NCBI GenBank assembly: GCA_013416485.1 | Contig: JACCEO010000005.1 | Coordinates: 1-64,000, forward strand | Direction of reading: 5' to 3' | Length of the DNA stretch: 64,000 nt | From: Alcaligenaceae bacterium | GTDB lineage: Bacteria > Pseudomonadota > Gammaproteobacteria > Burkholderiales > Burkholderiaceae_B | Shown here: positions 47,886 through 57,305 of the stretch, piece after piece | Layout of the letters: each line of letters opens with the position of its first letter | Numbering within the stretch: the first letter of the stretch is position 1 | The notes under the pieces: model-generated | What the model was told of the DNA's origin: nothing | Database searches by the model: none | What the model saw: only the letters and a program-made list of their open reading frames with translations | Made by a program: the position numbers and the translations under genes

Positions 47886-48869
47886 ATGTCCCAACGTTTT
47901 TCTCGCTTTTTCGCTACCTTCTTGTTGGCTATCTCTGCATTTGCCATGTTGTCCGTGTCCTTTGACGCCGAGGCACGTCGCATGGGCGGTGGCCGCAGTT
48001 TTGGCAAGCAGTCCAGTAACGTTAGTAAACAGCGTCCAGCCGTGACACCACCTACGGCTACCCAGCGTAGCGCAACAGCGCCAGCCGCTGCTGCTGGCGC
48101 TACAGCCGGTGCGGCAGGTGCTGCTGCTAAATCAGGCATGTCACGCTGGTTAGGTCCGCTGGCAGGTATTGCTGCGGGTCTGGGAATTGCTGCTTTACTG
48201 TCTAGCATGGGCTTGTCCGGCGCCTTCCTGGAAATCATTTCTAACTTGGTCATGATAGGCTTGGCAGTGTTTGCCGTTATGTTCCTGATACGTCGCTTCC
48301 GTGGTGCTGGTGCCAAACCCGCCATGCAGCACGCGGGTGCTAGCCCTATGCAGCGTCAGAACACGCAAGACAGCCAGCCGCAACAGCCTTGGCGTCAAGC
48401 GGATACGCCTTTCGCCGGTGCCGCTAGTGCGCCTGCTGCTGCGGCGGCCACAGCTGCCCCAGCAGCGCCTGTAGACCCATCTTGGTTTATTCCCTCCGAC
48501 TTTGATACTGGTGCTTTCTTAGCAAACGCTAAGTCGCAGTTCCACACCATACAAGCGGTTTGGGATAGTGGCGACACGGATAAATTGCACAGCTACCTGA
48601 CCGATGACTTGATTGCCGAAATGCAGCAAAACAGTCCTGTACGTGCTGAAGGCAGTAAGACTGAAGTGCTGCTATTGAATGCAGAACTCTTGGGTATCGA
48701 AGAGGTTGCTGGCGGTCACTTGGCCAGCGTCCGCTACTCGGGAATGCTGCGCGAAGAGCCTCAAGCTGAAGCCTTCCGTTTCGAAGAAGTCTGGAATCTT
48801 TACAAAGCAGATAACGCTGGTTGGCTATTGGCCGGGATACAGCAAATACCTGTAGATCAGGCTAGCTGA
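47886..48869 (+). CDS. Tim44-like domain membrane protein
   Basis: A protein of 327 residues. It has a signal peptide (cleavage near DAEA, residue 30), a low-complexity region rich in Ala, Thr and Ser, a glycine-rich hydrophobic hairpin (about 80-125), an Ala/Pro linker, and a C-terminal Tim44-like domain from about residue 190 (SQFHTIQAVWDSGDTDKL to the end). Mitochondrial Tim44 links import pores to Hsp70; the bacterial relatives have no settled function. ATG 47886 follows GGAG; a hairpin GCGGCGTAATGCCGC lies just before that site. It stands between ubiE and ubiJ. Confidence 0.85.
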   Translation: MSQRFSRFFATFLLAISAFAMLSVSFDAEARRMGGGRSFGKQSSNVSKQRPAVTPPTATQRSATAPAAAAGATAGAAGAAAKSGMSRWLGPLAGIAAGLGIAALLSSMGLSGAFLEIISNLVMIGLAVFAVMFLIRRFRGAGAKPAMQHAGASPMQRQNTQDSQPQQPWRQADTPFAGAASAPAAAAATAAPAAPVDPSWFIPSDFDTGAFLANAKSQFHTIQAVWDSGDTDKLHSYLTDDLIAEMQQNSPVRAEGSKTEVLLLNAELLGIEEVAGGHLASVRYSGMLREEPQAEAFRFEEVWNLYKADNAGWLLAGIQQIPVDQAS

Positions 48870-48935
48870 TAAAACCGTTAAACTGGTGGTCTTCCATGAC
48901 CACCGGTGACGCGGCTTGCGCCGTATTTTTTGACC

Positions 48936-49571
48936 ATGCTTCCTTTGCCTGTATTTCTTGCTCCTGCCGCTGTTTATGCAACGGCGCTAAATACCTTATT
49001 GCGGCGCGAGGACTGGGCCCGTCACAAACTTAGCGCGCACTCTGGAAAAACAGTGCGCTTTGTGCTTGGGAAAATAGTTATCGGATTGTCTGTACAGTCT
49101 GATGGCTTGGTACAGGTGGCTGATAGCGCTATCGTGCCTGATGTCATCCTGACCCTACCTACAGATAAATTGACACAATTACCCAGCGTATTGCAAGCGC
49201 GTGACCCAGCCCAGATTGCTGCTATGCTGCACATCGAAGGTGACGCTGGCCTTGCTTCTGTGGTGTCGGATCTCGCCAAAGACCTGCGTTGGGACATGGC
49301 TCATGACTTTTCCAGGGTGGTGGGGGATATCCCCGCGATGCGCTTAATGGGCGCAGGTAAGACTATGCTGGACGTTGCCCGCATGGCAACGCGTCGTTTA
49401 GGCGGAAATGTGGCTGAATACTTGGGCGAAGAAAGCGGTTTGATGGCTAACCAGTTTGCTTTTCACGTTTGGCAAGATGATGTGCATGCATTACAGCGGC
49501 GTTTGGATGCGTTTGATCTTAGGTTGGCGGCATTGCCTTCAGTAACGCCTAAGCTGTCGCAGGCTAATTAA
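48936..49571 (+). CDS. ubiJ: ubiquinone biosynthesis accessory factor UbiJ (SCP2 domain)
   Basis: An SCP2-like lipid-binding protein that, with UbiK, organises the aerobic ubiquinone synthesis complex in E. coli. The SCP2 part covers about residues 18-110 ([18 protein letters not shown], and [25 protein letters not shown] split over the last strand and helix). The C-terminal helix region resembles UbiJ. ATG 48936 gives 211 residues; a GTG at 48906 is open, and neither has a good ribosome-binding site. The stop overlaps the ubiB start, the usual ubiE-ubiJ-ubiB order with one gene inserted. Confidence 0.88.
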   Translation: MLPLPVFLAPAAVYATALNTLLRREDWARHKLSAHSGKTVRFVLGKIVIGLSVQSDGLVQVADSAIVPDVILTLPTDKLTQLPSVLQARDPAQIAAMLHIEGDAGLASVVSDLAKDLRWDMAHDFSRVVGDIPAMRLMGAGKTMLDVARMATRRLGGNVAEYLGEESGLMANQFAFHVWQDDVHALQRRLDAFDLRLAALPSVTPKLSQAN

Positions 49572-51127
49572 TGTTCAGTTTATTCCGGCTTGTATATATC
49601 CTTTTCATCGCACTACGCTTTCGGCTAGATGAGCTGGTGCTGTCCAGTATTAATCACCCTGTCGCATTTTGCTTATTGCGGGTAGTTCGCTTTGGGCGCA
49701 CCCCCAAATTGGCGCGCGGTGTGCGCTTACGTTTGGCGCTAGAGTCCTTGGGACCCATTTTTGTAAAGTTCGGCCAGGTGTTGTCGACTCGCCGAGACCT
49801 AATACCTTTAGATGTCGCGATTGAACTCGCTTTGTTGCAAGACAGGGTGCCACCATTCCCATCGGATCAGGCTGCTGCAAGCATAGAGGCCGCACTGGGT
49901 GCTTCGCCTCACAAACTATTCAAACAGTTTGATACTGATCCTGTGGCTTCGGCATCCATTGCCCAGGTGCACTTTGCTGTGTTACACGATGGACGTGAAG
50001 TCGCTGTTAAAGTGCTGCGTCCAGGCATGCGTGAAATTATTGAAAAAGACTTGGGCCTTATGGGGTTGTTGGCGGGCTTGATCGAGCGTCTGGCTGCCGA
50101 TGGTCGCCGTCTTAAACCACGCCAAGTCGTAGCGGAATTCAATAACTACCTACACGATGAATTGGACCTGATACGTGAGGCAGCCAACTGCAGTCAACTA
50201 CGGCGTAATTTTTCAGTGGAGACTGGGCGTAGTAATTTGTTGATGGTGCCTGAAGTGGTGTGGGAGTTTTGTTCCACCACGGTATTCACCATGGAGCGCA
50301 TGTCGGGTATTCCGGTTAGTCACATAGATCGCTTGCAAGCTGCTGGCGTTAATCTTCCGAATTTGGCTAAGACAGGGGTAGAGATATTTTTTACCCAAGT
50401 CTTTAGCGATGGTTTTTTCCATGCGGATATGCACCCAGGGAATATCCTGGTATCAGATGCGCCTGACACCTTGGGTCGGTATATTGCTTTGGACTTTGGG
50501 ATTGTCGGATCGTTGTCAGAATTCGACAAAAACTATTTAGCACAAAATTTTTTGGCTTTTTTCCAGCGCGATTATCGTCGTGTGGCACAATTACACATTG
50601 AGTCCGGTTGGGTACCTCTTACTACCCGTGAAGAAGAACTCGAAGGGGCAGTGCGTGCCGTGTGTGAACCATACTTTGACCGCCCCTTATCGGAAATATC
50701 GCTAGGGCAAGTTTTATTGCGTTTGTTTCAAACATCGCGGCGCTTCAACGTAGAAATTCAGCCGCAATTGGTTTTGTTGCAAAAAACTTTGCTGAACGTC
50801 GAGGGCATGGGTCGCGAATTGGACCCTAATCTTGATCTTTGGAAAACCGCCAAGCCCTACCTTGAAAAATGGATGCGTGACCGCATTGGGCTGACAGGTT
50901 TACGTAAACGCTTGGACCAAGAGGCAATGCAGTGGTCACAGTTGTTGCCGCAGATTCCCCGGTTGGTCCATGCCAACCTTAACCGGCCCGATTCGGGCCC
51001 TAAACAGGCTTTCGAGCTTGAGCGGATACGCCGCCTACAAGAACAGACTAATCGTCTGCTGACTGCACTGGCTGCTATATTGGCAATTGCAGTAGGTGTG
51101 GCCATTTGGGCACTGACGCGTCATTAG
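49571..51127 (+). CDS. ubiB: ubiquinone biosynthesis regulatory protein kinase-like UbiB
   Basis: An ABC1/ADCK-type atypical kinase needed for ubiquinone synthesis; it is thought to extract or present lipid intermediates using ATP. The family KxGQ motif is in [17 protein letters not shown], the nucleotide Lys in [10 protein letters not shown], the catalytic loop in [13 protein letters not shown] and the metal Asp in ALDFGIVG. A hydrophobic C-terminal tail (about 495-515) anchors it in the membrane. It has 518 residues. The ATG shares its A with the ubiJ stop. Confidence 0.95.
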   Translation: MFSLFRLVYILFIALRFRLDELVLSSINHPVAFCLLRVVRFGRTPKLARGVRLRLALESLGPIFVKFGQVLSTRRDLIPLDVAIELALLQDRVPPFPSDQAAASIEAALGASPHKLFKQFDTDPVASASIAQVHFAVLHDGREVAVKVLRPGMREIIEKDLGLMGLLAGLIERLAADGRRLKPRQVVAEFNNYLHDELDLIREAANCSQLRRNFSVETGRSNLLMVPEVVWEFCSTTVFTMERMSGIPVSHIDRLQAAGVNLPNLAKTGVEIFFTQVFSDGFFHADMHPGNILVSDAPDTLGRYIALDFGIVGSLSEFDKNYLAQNFLAFFQRDYRRVAQLHIESGWVPLTTREEELEGAVRAVCEPYFDRPLSEISLGQVLLRLFQTSRRFNVEIQPQLVLLQKTLLNVEGMGRELDPNLDLWKTAKPYLEKWMRDRIGLTGLRKRLDQEAMQWSQLLPQIPRLVHANLNRPDSGPKQAFELERIRRLQEQTNRLLTALAAILAIAVGVAIWALTRH

Positions 51128-51169
51128 GCGCGACTAGGCAGCAATCTTGCTCGACAAAGAGACTTTCCT

Positions 51170-52036
51170 ATGCTTTACAACGACTTATTTAAATCAATGG
51201 AAGCAGTGCGCTGGAATATGGGCACTGATATCCCCTGGGATGATTTCGACGGCAGCAAGCTGACCGACGAACAAGCCTACACCATTAAAATGAACGCCAT
51301 CACTGAGTGGGCTGCTTTGCCTGCCACAGAGATGTTTCTCAGAGACAACCGTGACGACAGCGATTTCTGCGCTTTTATGTCCATTTGGTTCTTCGAAGAG
51401 CAGAAACACTCATTGGCGCTAATCGAATACCTGCGTCGTTTCCGCCCTGAGCTGGTACCCACCGAAGAAGAACTGCATAAAGTACGCTTCGAGTTCGATC
51501 CCGCGCCAGCCATGGAAACACTGATGCTGCACTTTTGTGGCGAAGTCCGTTTGAATCACTGGTATCGCCGCGCGGCCGAATGGCATACAGAACCAGTTAT
51601 TAAGGCGCTGTACACCATTATTGGTCAAGACGAGGCGCGTCATGCCGGTGCGTATTTGCGCTACATGAAGCGTGCACTGGGCAATAAAGACCAGGGTTTT
51701 GGTCATAGTGCACGGATCGCGTTTTCCAAGATAGGCGTGCTTATGGCATCGGCGCATCGTACGCCTCAAGCGCTGCACCCTACCAACTTACACGTCAATA
51801 AAGAGCTCTACCCGCAGGATACTGTGCAGTCTCAACTGCCGTCCCCTGGTTGGCTAGAGAACTGGCTAGATAACCAAATCCGTTTTGACAAAGAATGGGA
51901 AACCAGAGTCAGCTCACGCATATTGCACAATATGTCGTTATTAATGGGCAGCACATTTAATACAGTGCAAGACCTGAATCGCTATCGCAAAGACATCATT
52001 AAAAATGTCCCTGATTCAGGTTTGATTACCGCCTAA
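51170..52036 (+). CDS. ferritin-like diiron protein (acyl-ACP desaturase-like)
   Basis: A protein of 288 residues that is predicted to be mostly helical. It has a full set of possible diiron ligands in the ferritin-like order: E46 (AITEWAAL), E77 with H80 (FEEQKH), E125 (CGEVRLNH) and E155 with H158 (DEARH). The spacing resembles class II acyl-ACP desaturases and related oxidases, though the protein is shorter. So an O2-dependent hydroxylase or desaturase is possible; the substrate is unknown. It follows ubiB by 42 bases and precedes rfaE2 by one, so it may share a transcript with both. Confidence 0.78.
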   Translation: MLYNDLFKSMEAVRWNMGTDIPWDDFDGSKLTDEQAYTIKMNAITEWAALPATEMFLRDNRDDSDFCAFMSIWFFEEQKHSLALIEYLRRFRPELVPTEEELHKVRFEFDPAPAMETLMLHFCGEVRLNHWYRRAAEWHTEPVIKALYTIIGQDEARHAGAYLRYMKRALGNKDQGFGHSARIAFSKIGVLMASAHRTPQALHPTNLHVNKELYPQDTVQSQLPSPGWLENWLDNQIRFDKEWETRVSSRILHNMSLLMGSTFNTVQDLNRYRKDIIKNVPDSGLITA

Positions 52037-52037
52037 T

Positions 52038-52532
52038 ATGAACAGCAGACCACGTTTTGAAGCTAAGGTATTAACACGCCAGCAATGTCTAGATGCCGTC
52101 CAGCAAGGTAAGCTGGCGCGGCCATTGGTATTCACTAATGGTGTGTTCGATATCCTGCATCGTGGTCATGTCAGCTATTTAGATGCCGCGGCTCAGTTAG
52201 GGGCCACCTTGGTGGTGGCCTTGAATACCGATGACTCGGTCCGACGTCTGGGTAAGGGTGATGATAGGCCTATTAATACCTGGGCTGATCGCGCTGCATT
52301 ATTGGCTGCCTTGGCTAGTGTGACAGCGGTTACCTTGTTTGAAGAGGATACTCCCCAGACACTAATCGAGCAGCTTAGGCCAGATATTATCGTCAAAGGC
52401 GGTGATTACGATATGGAAACCTTGCCTGAAACTGCCAGTGTCAAAAGCTGGGGAGGCAGGGCAGTAGCCATACCCATCGCCTACCAGCGGTCGACGACAT
52501 CGCTGGTCAGCAAAATACGCGATACGGACTAA
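52038..52532 (+). CDS. rfaE2: D-glycero-beta-D-manno-heptose 1-phosphate adenylyltransferase
   Basis: Activates heptose 1-phosphate with ATP to ADP-heptose, the donor for the LPS inner core. The nucleotidyltransferase signature FTNGVFDILHRGHVSYL contains HxGH, and the later KGGDYDMETLPE and STTSLVSKI are typical of this enzyme. At 164 residues it corresponds to the C-terminal domain of E. coli HldE; the kinase domain must be encoded elsewhere, as in other betaproteobacteria. Its stop overlaps the stop of tolC. Confidence 0.94.
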   Translation: MNSRPRFEAKVLTRQQCLDAVQQGKLARPLVFTNGVFDILHRGHVSYLDAAAQLGATLVVALNTDDSVRRLGKGDDRPINTWADRAALLAALASVTAVTLFEEDTPQTLIEQLRPDIIVKGGDYDMETLPETASVKSWGGRAVAIPIAYQRSTTSLVSKIRDTD

Positions 52533-53866
52533 GGTTTTTTAACCGTTAATAGCTGATTCAAAGCCGTAATGTCGGTATCGCTTAATATGCCACTGACAGC
52601 CTTCAGGCGCAGGCTATCTAACAAGGTTTCATACCTAGCCAGTAATAGACGTCGCTGGGTCTCATACAATTGTTGCTGAGCATTCAGCACATCAATATTA
52701 ATGCGTACACCCACTTGGTAGGCTAGTTCATTAGCCTTCATGGCGGCTAGGCTAGAGCGTTCGGCAGCATGCAGTGCATCAATACGTGCCAGGCCAGAAG
52801 TAACCCCAGAAAAATAACGACGAGTATTTTGTACGGCTAGGCGTTTGGCATCTTCCAGCTGATAACGGGCCTGCTGTAGGCGTGAGCTTTGTTCGCGTAC
52901 GACGGATGATATCTCACCACCGGTAAATACAGGGATGGAAAGCATTAAGCCAACAGAGCTGTCGACGGAGCGCGGTCCGGAGCGAGGGCCATGTATGCCG
53001 CGATCTGATGCGCTTCCGGTCTGTGCCTCTAAGGACAGGCGCGGATAATGCTGACTTTTAGCGATGTTGATTTGTTGTTCTGCAATGCGTTCGTTCAGCG
53101 TGGCCTGCAGAACGGTCAGGCTGGCATTTGATGCTTGAGTCGTCCAGTCATCCAGGCGATTCGGTTGTGGTGCAGGCAACGGTGTGGCTGGGTCCAGCTG
53201 TGCCAAGTCCTTTGGGGGCTGGGCGATAATTTTAGCTAGGTGGTCACGACCAAGCTGTAATTCGTTTTGCAACTGCAGTTCGGTAGCCAGCAGCAGGTCC
53301 AGACGGGCCTGTGCCTCGTGGGTGTCAGTAATGGTAGTGCTGCCCAATTCGAAGCCAAGTTTGGCCGCTTGCAGTTGGGTGGTTACTGCGGATTTTTCGG
53401 CTTCTAAGGCATGTAGGCTGTCTTGAGCGGCCAGTACACTGAAGTAGGCCTGGGATACCCGCAATATTAAGTCTTGGTAGGCCTGAGACTGGCTAACGTC
53501 TGCACGCTTGGCGATAGAGTCGGCTTGTTGCAACTGGCCCCAGGCGCCTATATCGACTATGGGTTGCGATAGGTTAAGCGCCCATAAGCCGCGTTGGTGG
53601 CTAGCATGACGATTTAATGAGCTGCGACGGCGGGTGTCATTGACTTCGCCGGTAGCGCTGGCACTGATATAAGGTAGCAGTTGGGCCCTGGCCTGTGGTA
53701 ACGCTTCTTGTTCAGCGTCACGGCTGGCTTGGCTTGCTGCGTAAATAGGGTCGCGCTCTAGTGCCAATTGCCAGATATCTAACAGGTCCTGGGCATATAG
53801 TGGTGTGGTGGCTAGGGCTAGTATTACAGCCCCGCCTAGCCTGGCCGACCATGAGGCCATACTCAT
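52529..53866 (-). CDS. tolC: TolC family outer membrane channel protein
   Basis: The outer membrane exit duct for multidrug efflux and type I secretion. A signal peptide ends near LYAQ (residue 26). The 445 residues show the internal repeat of TolC: a first half with LDIWQLALERDP and LNLSQPIVD, and a second with LSIPVFTGGE and VGVRINIDVLNAQQQLYETQR split over helix turns. No efflux pump genes adjoin. It starts directly after the PIMT stop (no gap), a pairing common in Burkholderiales. Confidence 0.93.
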   Translation of the reverse strand: MSMASWSARLGGAVILALATTPLYAQDLLDIWQLALERDPIYAASQASRDAEQEALPQARAQLLPYISASATGEVNDTRRRSSLNRHASHQRGLWALNLSQPIVDIGAWGQLQQADSIAKRADVSQSQAYQDLILRVSQAYFSVLAAQDSLHALEAEKSAVTTQLQAAKLGFELGSTTITDTHEAQARLDLLLATELQLQNELQLGRDHLAKIIAQPPKDLAQLDPATPLPAPQPNRLDDWTTQASNASLTVLQATLNERIAEQQINIAKSQHYPRLSLEAQTGSASDRGIHGPRSGPRSVDSSVGLMLSIPVFTGGEISSVVREQSSRLQQARYQLEDAKRLAVQNTRRYFSGVTSGLARIDALHAAERSSLAAMKANELAYQVGVRINIDVLNAQQQLYETQRRLLLARYETLLDSLRLKAVSGILSDTDITALNQLLTVKKP

Positions 53867-54547
53867 TTAGAACTTGAACTGTGAAACGGCAGTGCCACGT
53901 AAAGGCTTGATGACGGTGTCAAATAAATTGACGGTCTCAAAGCTGGCTGCGCTAGTACGTGTAATGCGACAAGCCACCATAACGGGGGTTTGTCCTACAA
54001 CGACAACTAGCCTTCCACCTATGCGTAATTGGTATTTCAGCGCATCGGGTACCACAGGCACCGAACCTGTTACCAGTATGGCGTCATATTCAGTGGTGCC
54101 CCAGCCTGCATGCGCATCGCCAGTTTCTACGTTAACGTTGTGCACCTGATTACGTTGCAGGTTTTCCTGTGCGAATGCAGCTAGACGACCATCTAGCTCT
54201 ATGCTGGTGACCTGTTGTGCCAGGGTGGCCAGCAAGGCGGCTTGGTAACCTGAGCCGGTACCAATTTCCAGTACGCAGTCGGTAGCTTGTAAAAGCAATT
54301 CCTGGGCTAATCGAGCCTCGACTTTGGGCGTGAGCATGGTCTCGCGGGTGTCTATGGCATTGACGATCAAAGGGAGCTCGACGTCAGAGAACGCCAAACC
54401 TTGCATGGCTGGCGGCACATAGCGTTCGCGGTGAACAGTAAGCAACGCACCTAGAACCTTAGGGTCAAAGACAGACCAAGGGCGAATTTGTTGCTCGATC
54501 ATGTTGAATCGGGCGAGTTCGATTTCTGAAAGCACAGTAGCGTTCAT
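53867..54547 (-). CDS. protein-L-isoaspartate O-methyltransferase family protein
   Basis: A SAM-dependent methyltransferase of the PCMT family, 226 residues. The N-terminal ARFNMIEQQIRPWSVFDPKVL and RERYVPPAMQGLAFSD are family marks; the SAM motif is VLEIGTGSGYQAAL and the post-motif is VTSIELDGRLA. It resembles the group that sits next to tolC in Burkholderiales rather than classical Pcm, which repairs isoaspartyl residues, so repair activity should be taken as likely, not certain. tolC begins immediately after its stop codon. Confidence 0.87.
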   Translation of the reverse strand: MNATVLSEIELARFNMIEQQIRPWSVFDPKVLGALLTVHRERYVPPAMQGLAFSDVELPLIVNAIDTRETMLTPKVEARLAQELLLQATDCVLEIGTGSGYQAALLATLAQQVTSIELDGRLAAFAQENLQRNQVHNVNVETGDAHAGWGTTEYDAILVTGSVPVVPDALKYQLRIGGRLVVVVGQTPVMVACRITRTSAASFETVNLFDTVIKPLRGTAVSQFKF

Positions 54548-54655
54548 AGCTTCTTACAAAATAACAAGATAAGGTAATTGTACCGTGAGGGCTGTCACAA
54601 GAGGTTGCGATAGCTGTGGTTAGCCACTATAGCGTATTTGTCATGTTGAGGGGCA

Positions 54656-55486
54656 TTAGGTCGATGTTTGTGGTGCCGGCCACCATGCATGAAAATGTTG
54701 AACTGGGCCGTGACCACTGCCCACGGATAGTTCGTCTGCGCGGCCAATGGCTTGGATCAGATAGTTTTTAGCGTGTCGTGATGCTTCGGGTACGTCCTGG
54801 AAGCGCGGTAGCAAGGCCGCTAATGCTGCGGACAGTGTGCAGCCTGTGCCGTGGGTATTACGAGTAGCAATTCGGGTGCCTGGCAGCTCAATTAGGACAT
54901 CACCGTTATGCAATACGTCTACGGTGTCGTTGCCAGGTAGGTGACCACCTTTGAGGAAGACCCAGCGGTCATCGTCATCGGCCAGCAAACGGCGTAGTTT
55001 TTCAGCGGTTCGCCGCATTTCTTTGAGCGACTCGACGGGGCTGGAACCCAGTAGTACGCCTGCTTCAGGCAGGTTAGGGGTCAGCATGGTTGCCAAGGGC
55101 AGCAGGCTGTCGCGCAATTCGTTGATGGCGGATCGTTCTAGCAGATGGTCGCCGCTTTTGGCCACCATGACCGGATCCAGCACCAGATAGGCGGGTTTCC
55201 AGTAGGCCAGGCGTTCAGCGACGATTCGGGTCACGGACTGCTGGCCCAGCATGCCTATTTTGACGGCATCAATACGTACGTCAGCAAATAAAGTATCGAT
55301 TTGTTGTGCTACGAAGTCTTGGGGCACAGGAGTTATGCCAGTAACTCCTTGTGTGTTCTGGGCGGTTAACGCAGCAATGACCGCTGTGCCGTATGCGCCC
55401 AGCGCGCTCATGGTTTTGATGTCAGCCAAAACACCAGCGCCACCAGAAGGATCGACGCCGGCGATAGTCAGCGTATTTGGAATCAT
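54656..55486 (-). CDS. thiD: hydroxymethylpyrimidine/phosphomethylpyrimidine kinase
   Basis: Phosphorylates hydroxymethylpyrimidine and its monophosphate in thiamine synthesis. The 276 residues start with [20 protein letters not shown] (split at the substrate loop) and contain [26 protein letters not shown] and the anion-hole motif [13 protein letters not shown]. It is a single-domain ThiD with no ThiE fusion. It lies 17 bases after thiG on the same strand, forming a thiamine pair. Confidence 0.94.
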   Translation of the reverse strand: MIPNTLTIAGVDPSGGAGVLADIKTMSALGAYGTAVIAALTAQNTQGVTGITPVPQDFVAQQIDTLFADVRIDAVKIGMLGQQSVTRIVAERLAYWKPAYLVLDPVMVAKSGDHLLERSAINELRDSLLPLATMLTPNLPEAGVLLGSSPVESLKEMRRTAEKLRRLLADDDDRWVFLKGGHLPGNDTVDVLHNGDVLIELPGTRIATRNTHGTGCTLSAALAALLPRFQDVPEASRHAKNYLIQAIGRADELSVGSGHGPVQHFHAWWPAPQTST

Positions 55487-55503
55487 AGAAACATTACCTG
55501 TAA

Positions 55504-56301
55504 TTAGCTTTTAGGCTGTAGCAAACCTTCTGTAGGTGAACTGGGATCGGCACTGTAGAATTTGCGTGGCACCCGTCCCGCTAAATATGCTGACCGACCT
55601 GCCATAACAGCCAGGTTCATGGCACTCGCCATAAGCACAGGATTTTTAGCGCCAGCGATGGCAGTGTTCATCAAGATGGCGTCGCAGCCTAGTTCCATAG
55701 CGATAGCAGCGTCTGATGCTGTGCCTACGCCGGCATCGACCAGTACGGGCACGCTGGACTGATCGATAATCAGGCGTAGGTTCCAAGGGTTAAGTATCCC
55801 CATGCCTGAGCCAATTAACGATGCTAGCGGCATAATTGCCACGCAGCCTATATCTTCCAGCATACGACATTGTATGGGGTCATCGGTACAGTACACCATG
55901 ACCTCAAAGCCGTCCTTGACCAACGTTTTTGCAGCTTCCAAGGTGGCAGGCATATTCGGGAACAGATTACCCTGATCACCCAGAACCTCGAGTTTGACCA
56001 AGGTATGCCCATCCAGTAATTCGCGTGCCAGTCGTAAGGTGCGCACAGCGTCTTCAGCGGTATAACAGCCGGCGGTATTGGGCAGTATGGTGTATTGGGA
56101 GGGGGGTAGGTAGTCCAGTAGGCTGGGCTCGTTGGTATTTTGACCAATATTAGTGCGGCGTATTGCAACCGTAATGATCTCGGCGCCACTGGCTTGTATC
56201 GCCTGGCGTGTTTCATCGAAGTCTTTATATTTGCCGGTGCCTACCAGCAGGCGGGACGAATAAGTGCGGCCTGCAAGGGTGAAGGGGTCTGAGTGATTCA
56301 T
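55504..56301 (-). CDS. thiG: thiazole synthase ThiG
   Basis: Builds the thiazole phosphate of thiamine from deoxyxylulose phosphate, dehydroglycine and the thiocarboxylate of ThiS. The Schiff-base lysine is K103 in LVKLEVLGD. Other conserved stretches are [41 protein letters not shown] and [12 protein letters not shown]. It has 265 residues. The sulfur carrier thiS, normally just upstream, is absent here; 78 bases upstream lies btuF. No TPP riboswitch was recognised. Confidence 0.94.
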   Translation of the reverse strand: MNHSDPFTLAGRTYSSRLLVGTGKYKDFDETRQAIQASGAEIITVAIRRTNIGQNTNEPSLLDYLPPSQYTILPNTAGCYTAEDAVRTLRLARELLDGHTLVKLEVLGDQGNLFPNMPATLEAAKTLVKDGFEVMVYCTDDPIQCRMLEDIGCVAIMPLASLIGSGMGILNPWNLRLIIDQSSVPVLVDAGVGTASDAAIAMELGCDAILMNTAIAGAKNPVLMASAMNLAVMAGRSAYLAGRVPRKFYSADPSSPTEGLLQPKS

Positions 56302-56379
56302 GATGTGGTGATTAAGGGTACTAGGCTGGCCGTGATGGCAACAATATAAAAGAATAATCCATTTAGCGGCCTTGTGCTG

Positions 56380-57261
56380 CTATTGCATGGATAGTCGTGC
56401 GCTATCCAGGTAGGTACACAAGGTTTTGGCCGCTTCAAGCATCCTGGGCCCAGGGCGAAACAGTGCATCAGGGTCTAGACCATAAATATGGTCAGTGGTG
56501 GCGGCCTTAAGGGTTAATTGCTTCCATGCGTGTTGGCGTGTCGCTAGTTGTGCTTGGTTTCTACTGCCGACAATCACAACGTCAGGCTGGCGTGCCAGTA
56601 CGTCTTCGGTGCTGATCAGTGGCGCTGCCAGCATTGAGTCTTGATAAACATTGATACCACCACAAATGCGTAGTGTGTCGTTCAGCAGTGGGTCATTGCC
56701 TATGGTGTACAAGGGGGCTGTGCCGACCTCTATAAATACCGACACGGGTGTGGCTTTAGCATAGCGCTGCTCCAATTGAGTCAATTCGTTGTTTAACGCA
56801 AGTGCTTTTGCCTTAGCTACGGTTTGGGTACCCATTAGAACTCCCAATTGGCTGATGGCTAGAGGAATATCAACCAGTCGTCGTGGTTCTATGTAGTGCA
56901 GTGGAATTGACAGTTTTTGCAGTGTAGGTGCTAGCGCTTGTGCTGCGCTTTTTTCGTGCCAGGCAATGACTAGGTCTGGTTGCAGGGCTAATAAGCTTTC
57001 TGCATTAACACTAAGACCGTCACCTATGCGTGGTAGTTTTTTAGCTGCAGGTGGGTAGTCACTGCTGCTAACCGTGGCGATTAGCTTGTCGCCCCCACCT
57101 GCGGCGTAAACCAGTTCAGTAATATGCGGCGTCAGGGCGACAACGCGGTTGGCGGGAGGCGTGGTGACGGCTTCTGTTGTCGTTGTTGCTGCCGTTGATG
57201 CGGATGTCCAGCTCGCCAGCATCCATAGGGCAGTCAATAGCCGTATGAGGAATGCTGGCAT
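56380..57261 (-). CDS. btuF: cobalamin-binding periplasmic protein BtuF
   Basis: The substrate-binding protein for vitamin B12 or a related corrinoid. A signal peptide covers about residues 1-24, then a Thr-rich stretch and the class III binding-protein fold: RVVALTPHITELVYAAGGGDKL, YPPAAKKLPRIGD, SLLALQPDLVIAW and the second lobe with VFIEVGTAPLYTIGN. It has 293 residues. It lies 44 bases behind btuB and so within reach of the cobalamin riboswitch. The permease and ATPase (btuC, btuD) are not in the window. Confidence 0.9.
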   Translation of the reverse strand: MPAFLIRLLTALWMLASWTSASTAATTTTEAVTTPPANRVVALTPHITELVYAAGGGDKLIATVSSSDYPPAAKKLPRIGDGLSVNAESLLALQPDLVIAWHEKSAAQALAPTLQKLSIPLHYIEPRRLVDIPLAISQLGVLMGTQTVAKAKALALNNELTQLEQRYAKATPVSVFIEVGTAPLYTIGNDPLLNDTLRICGGINVYQDSMLAAPLISTEDVLARQPDVVIVGSRNQAQLATRQHAWKQLTLKAATTDHIYGLDPDALFRPGPRMLEAAKTLCTYLDSARLSMQ

Positions 57262-57305
57262 GTGGGGTTTCCTTTAGGTTAGTTCGTGGCTGTGTAATGC
57301 CACAA

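Noticed and set aside
56302-56379. TPP riboswitch upstream of thiG
   Set aside because: The 78-base gap lacks the CUGAGA and related conserved elements and is too short for the aptamer plus a platform.
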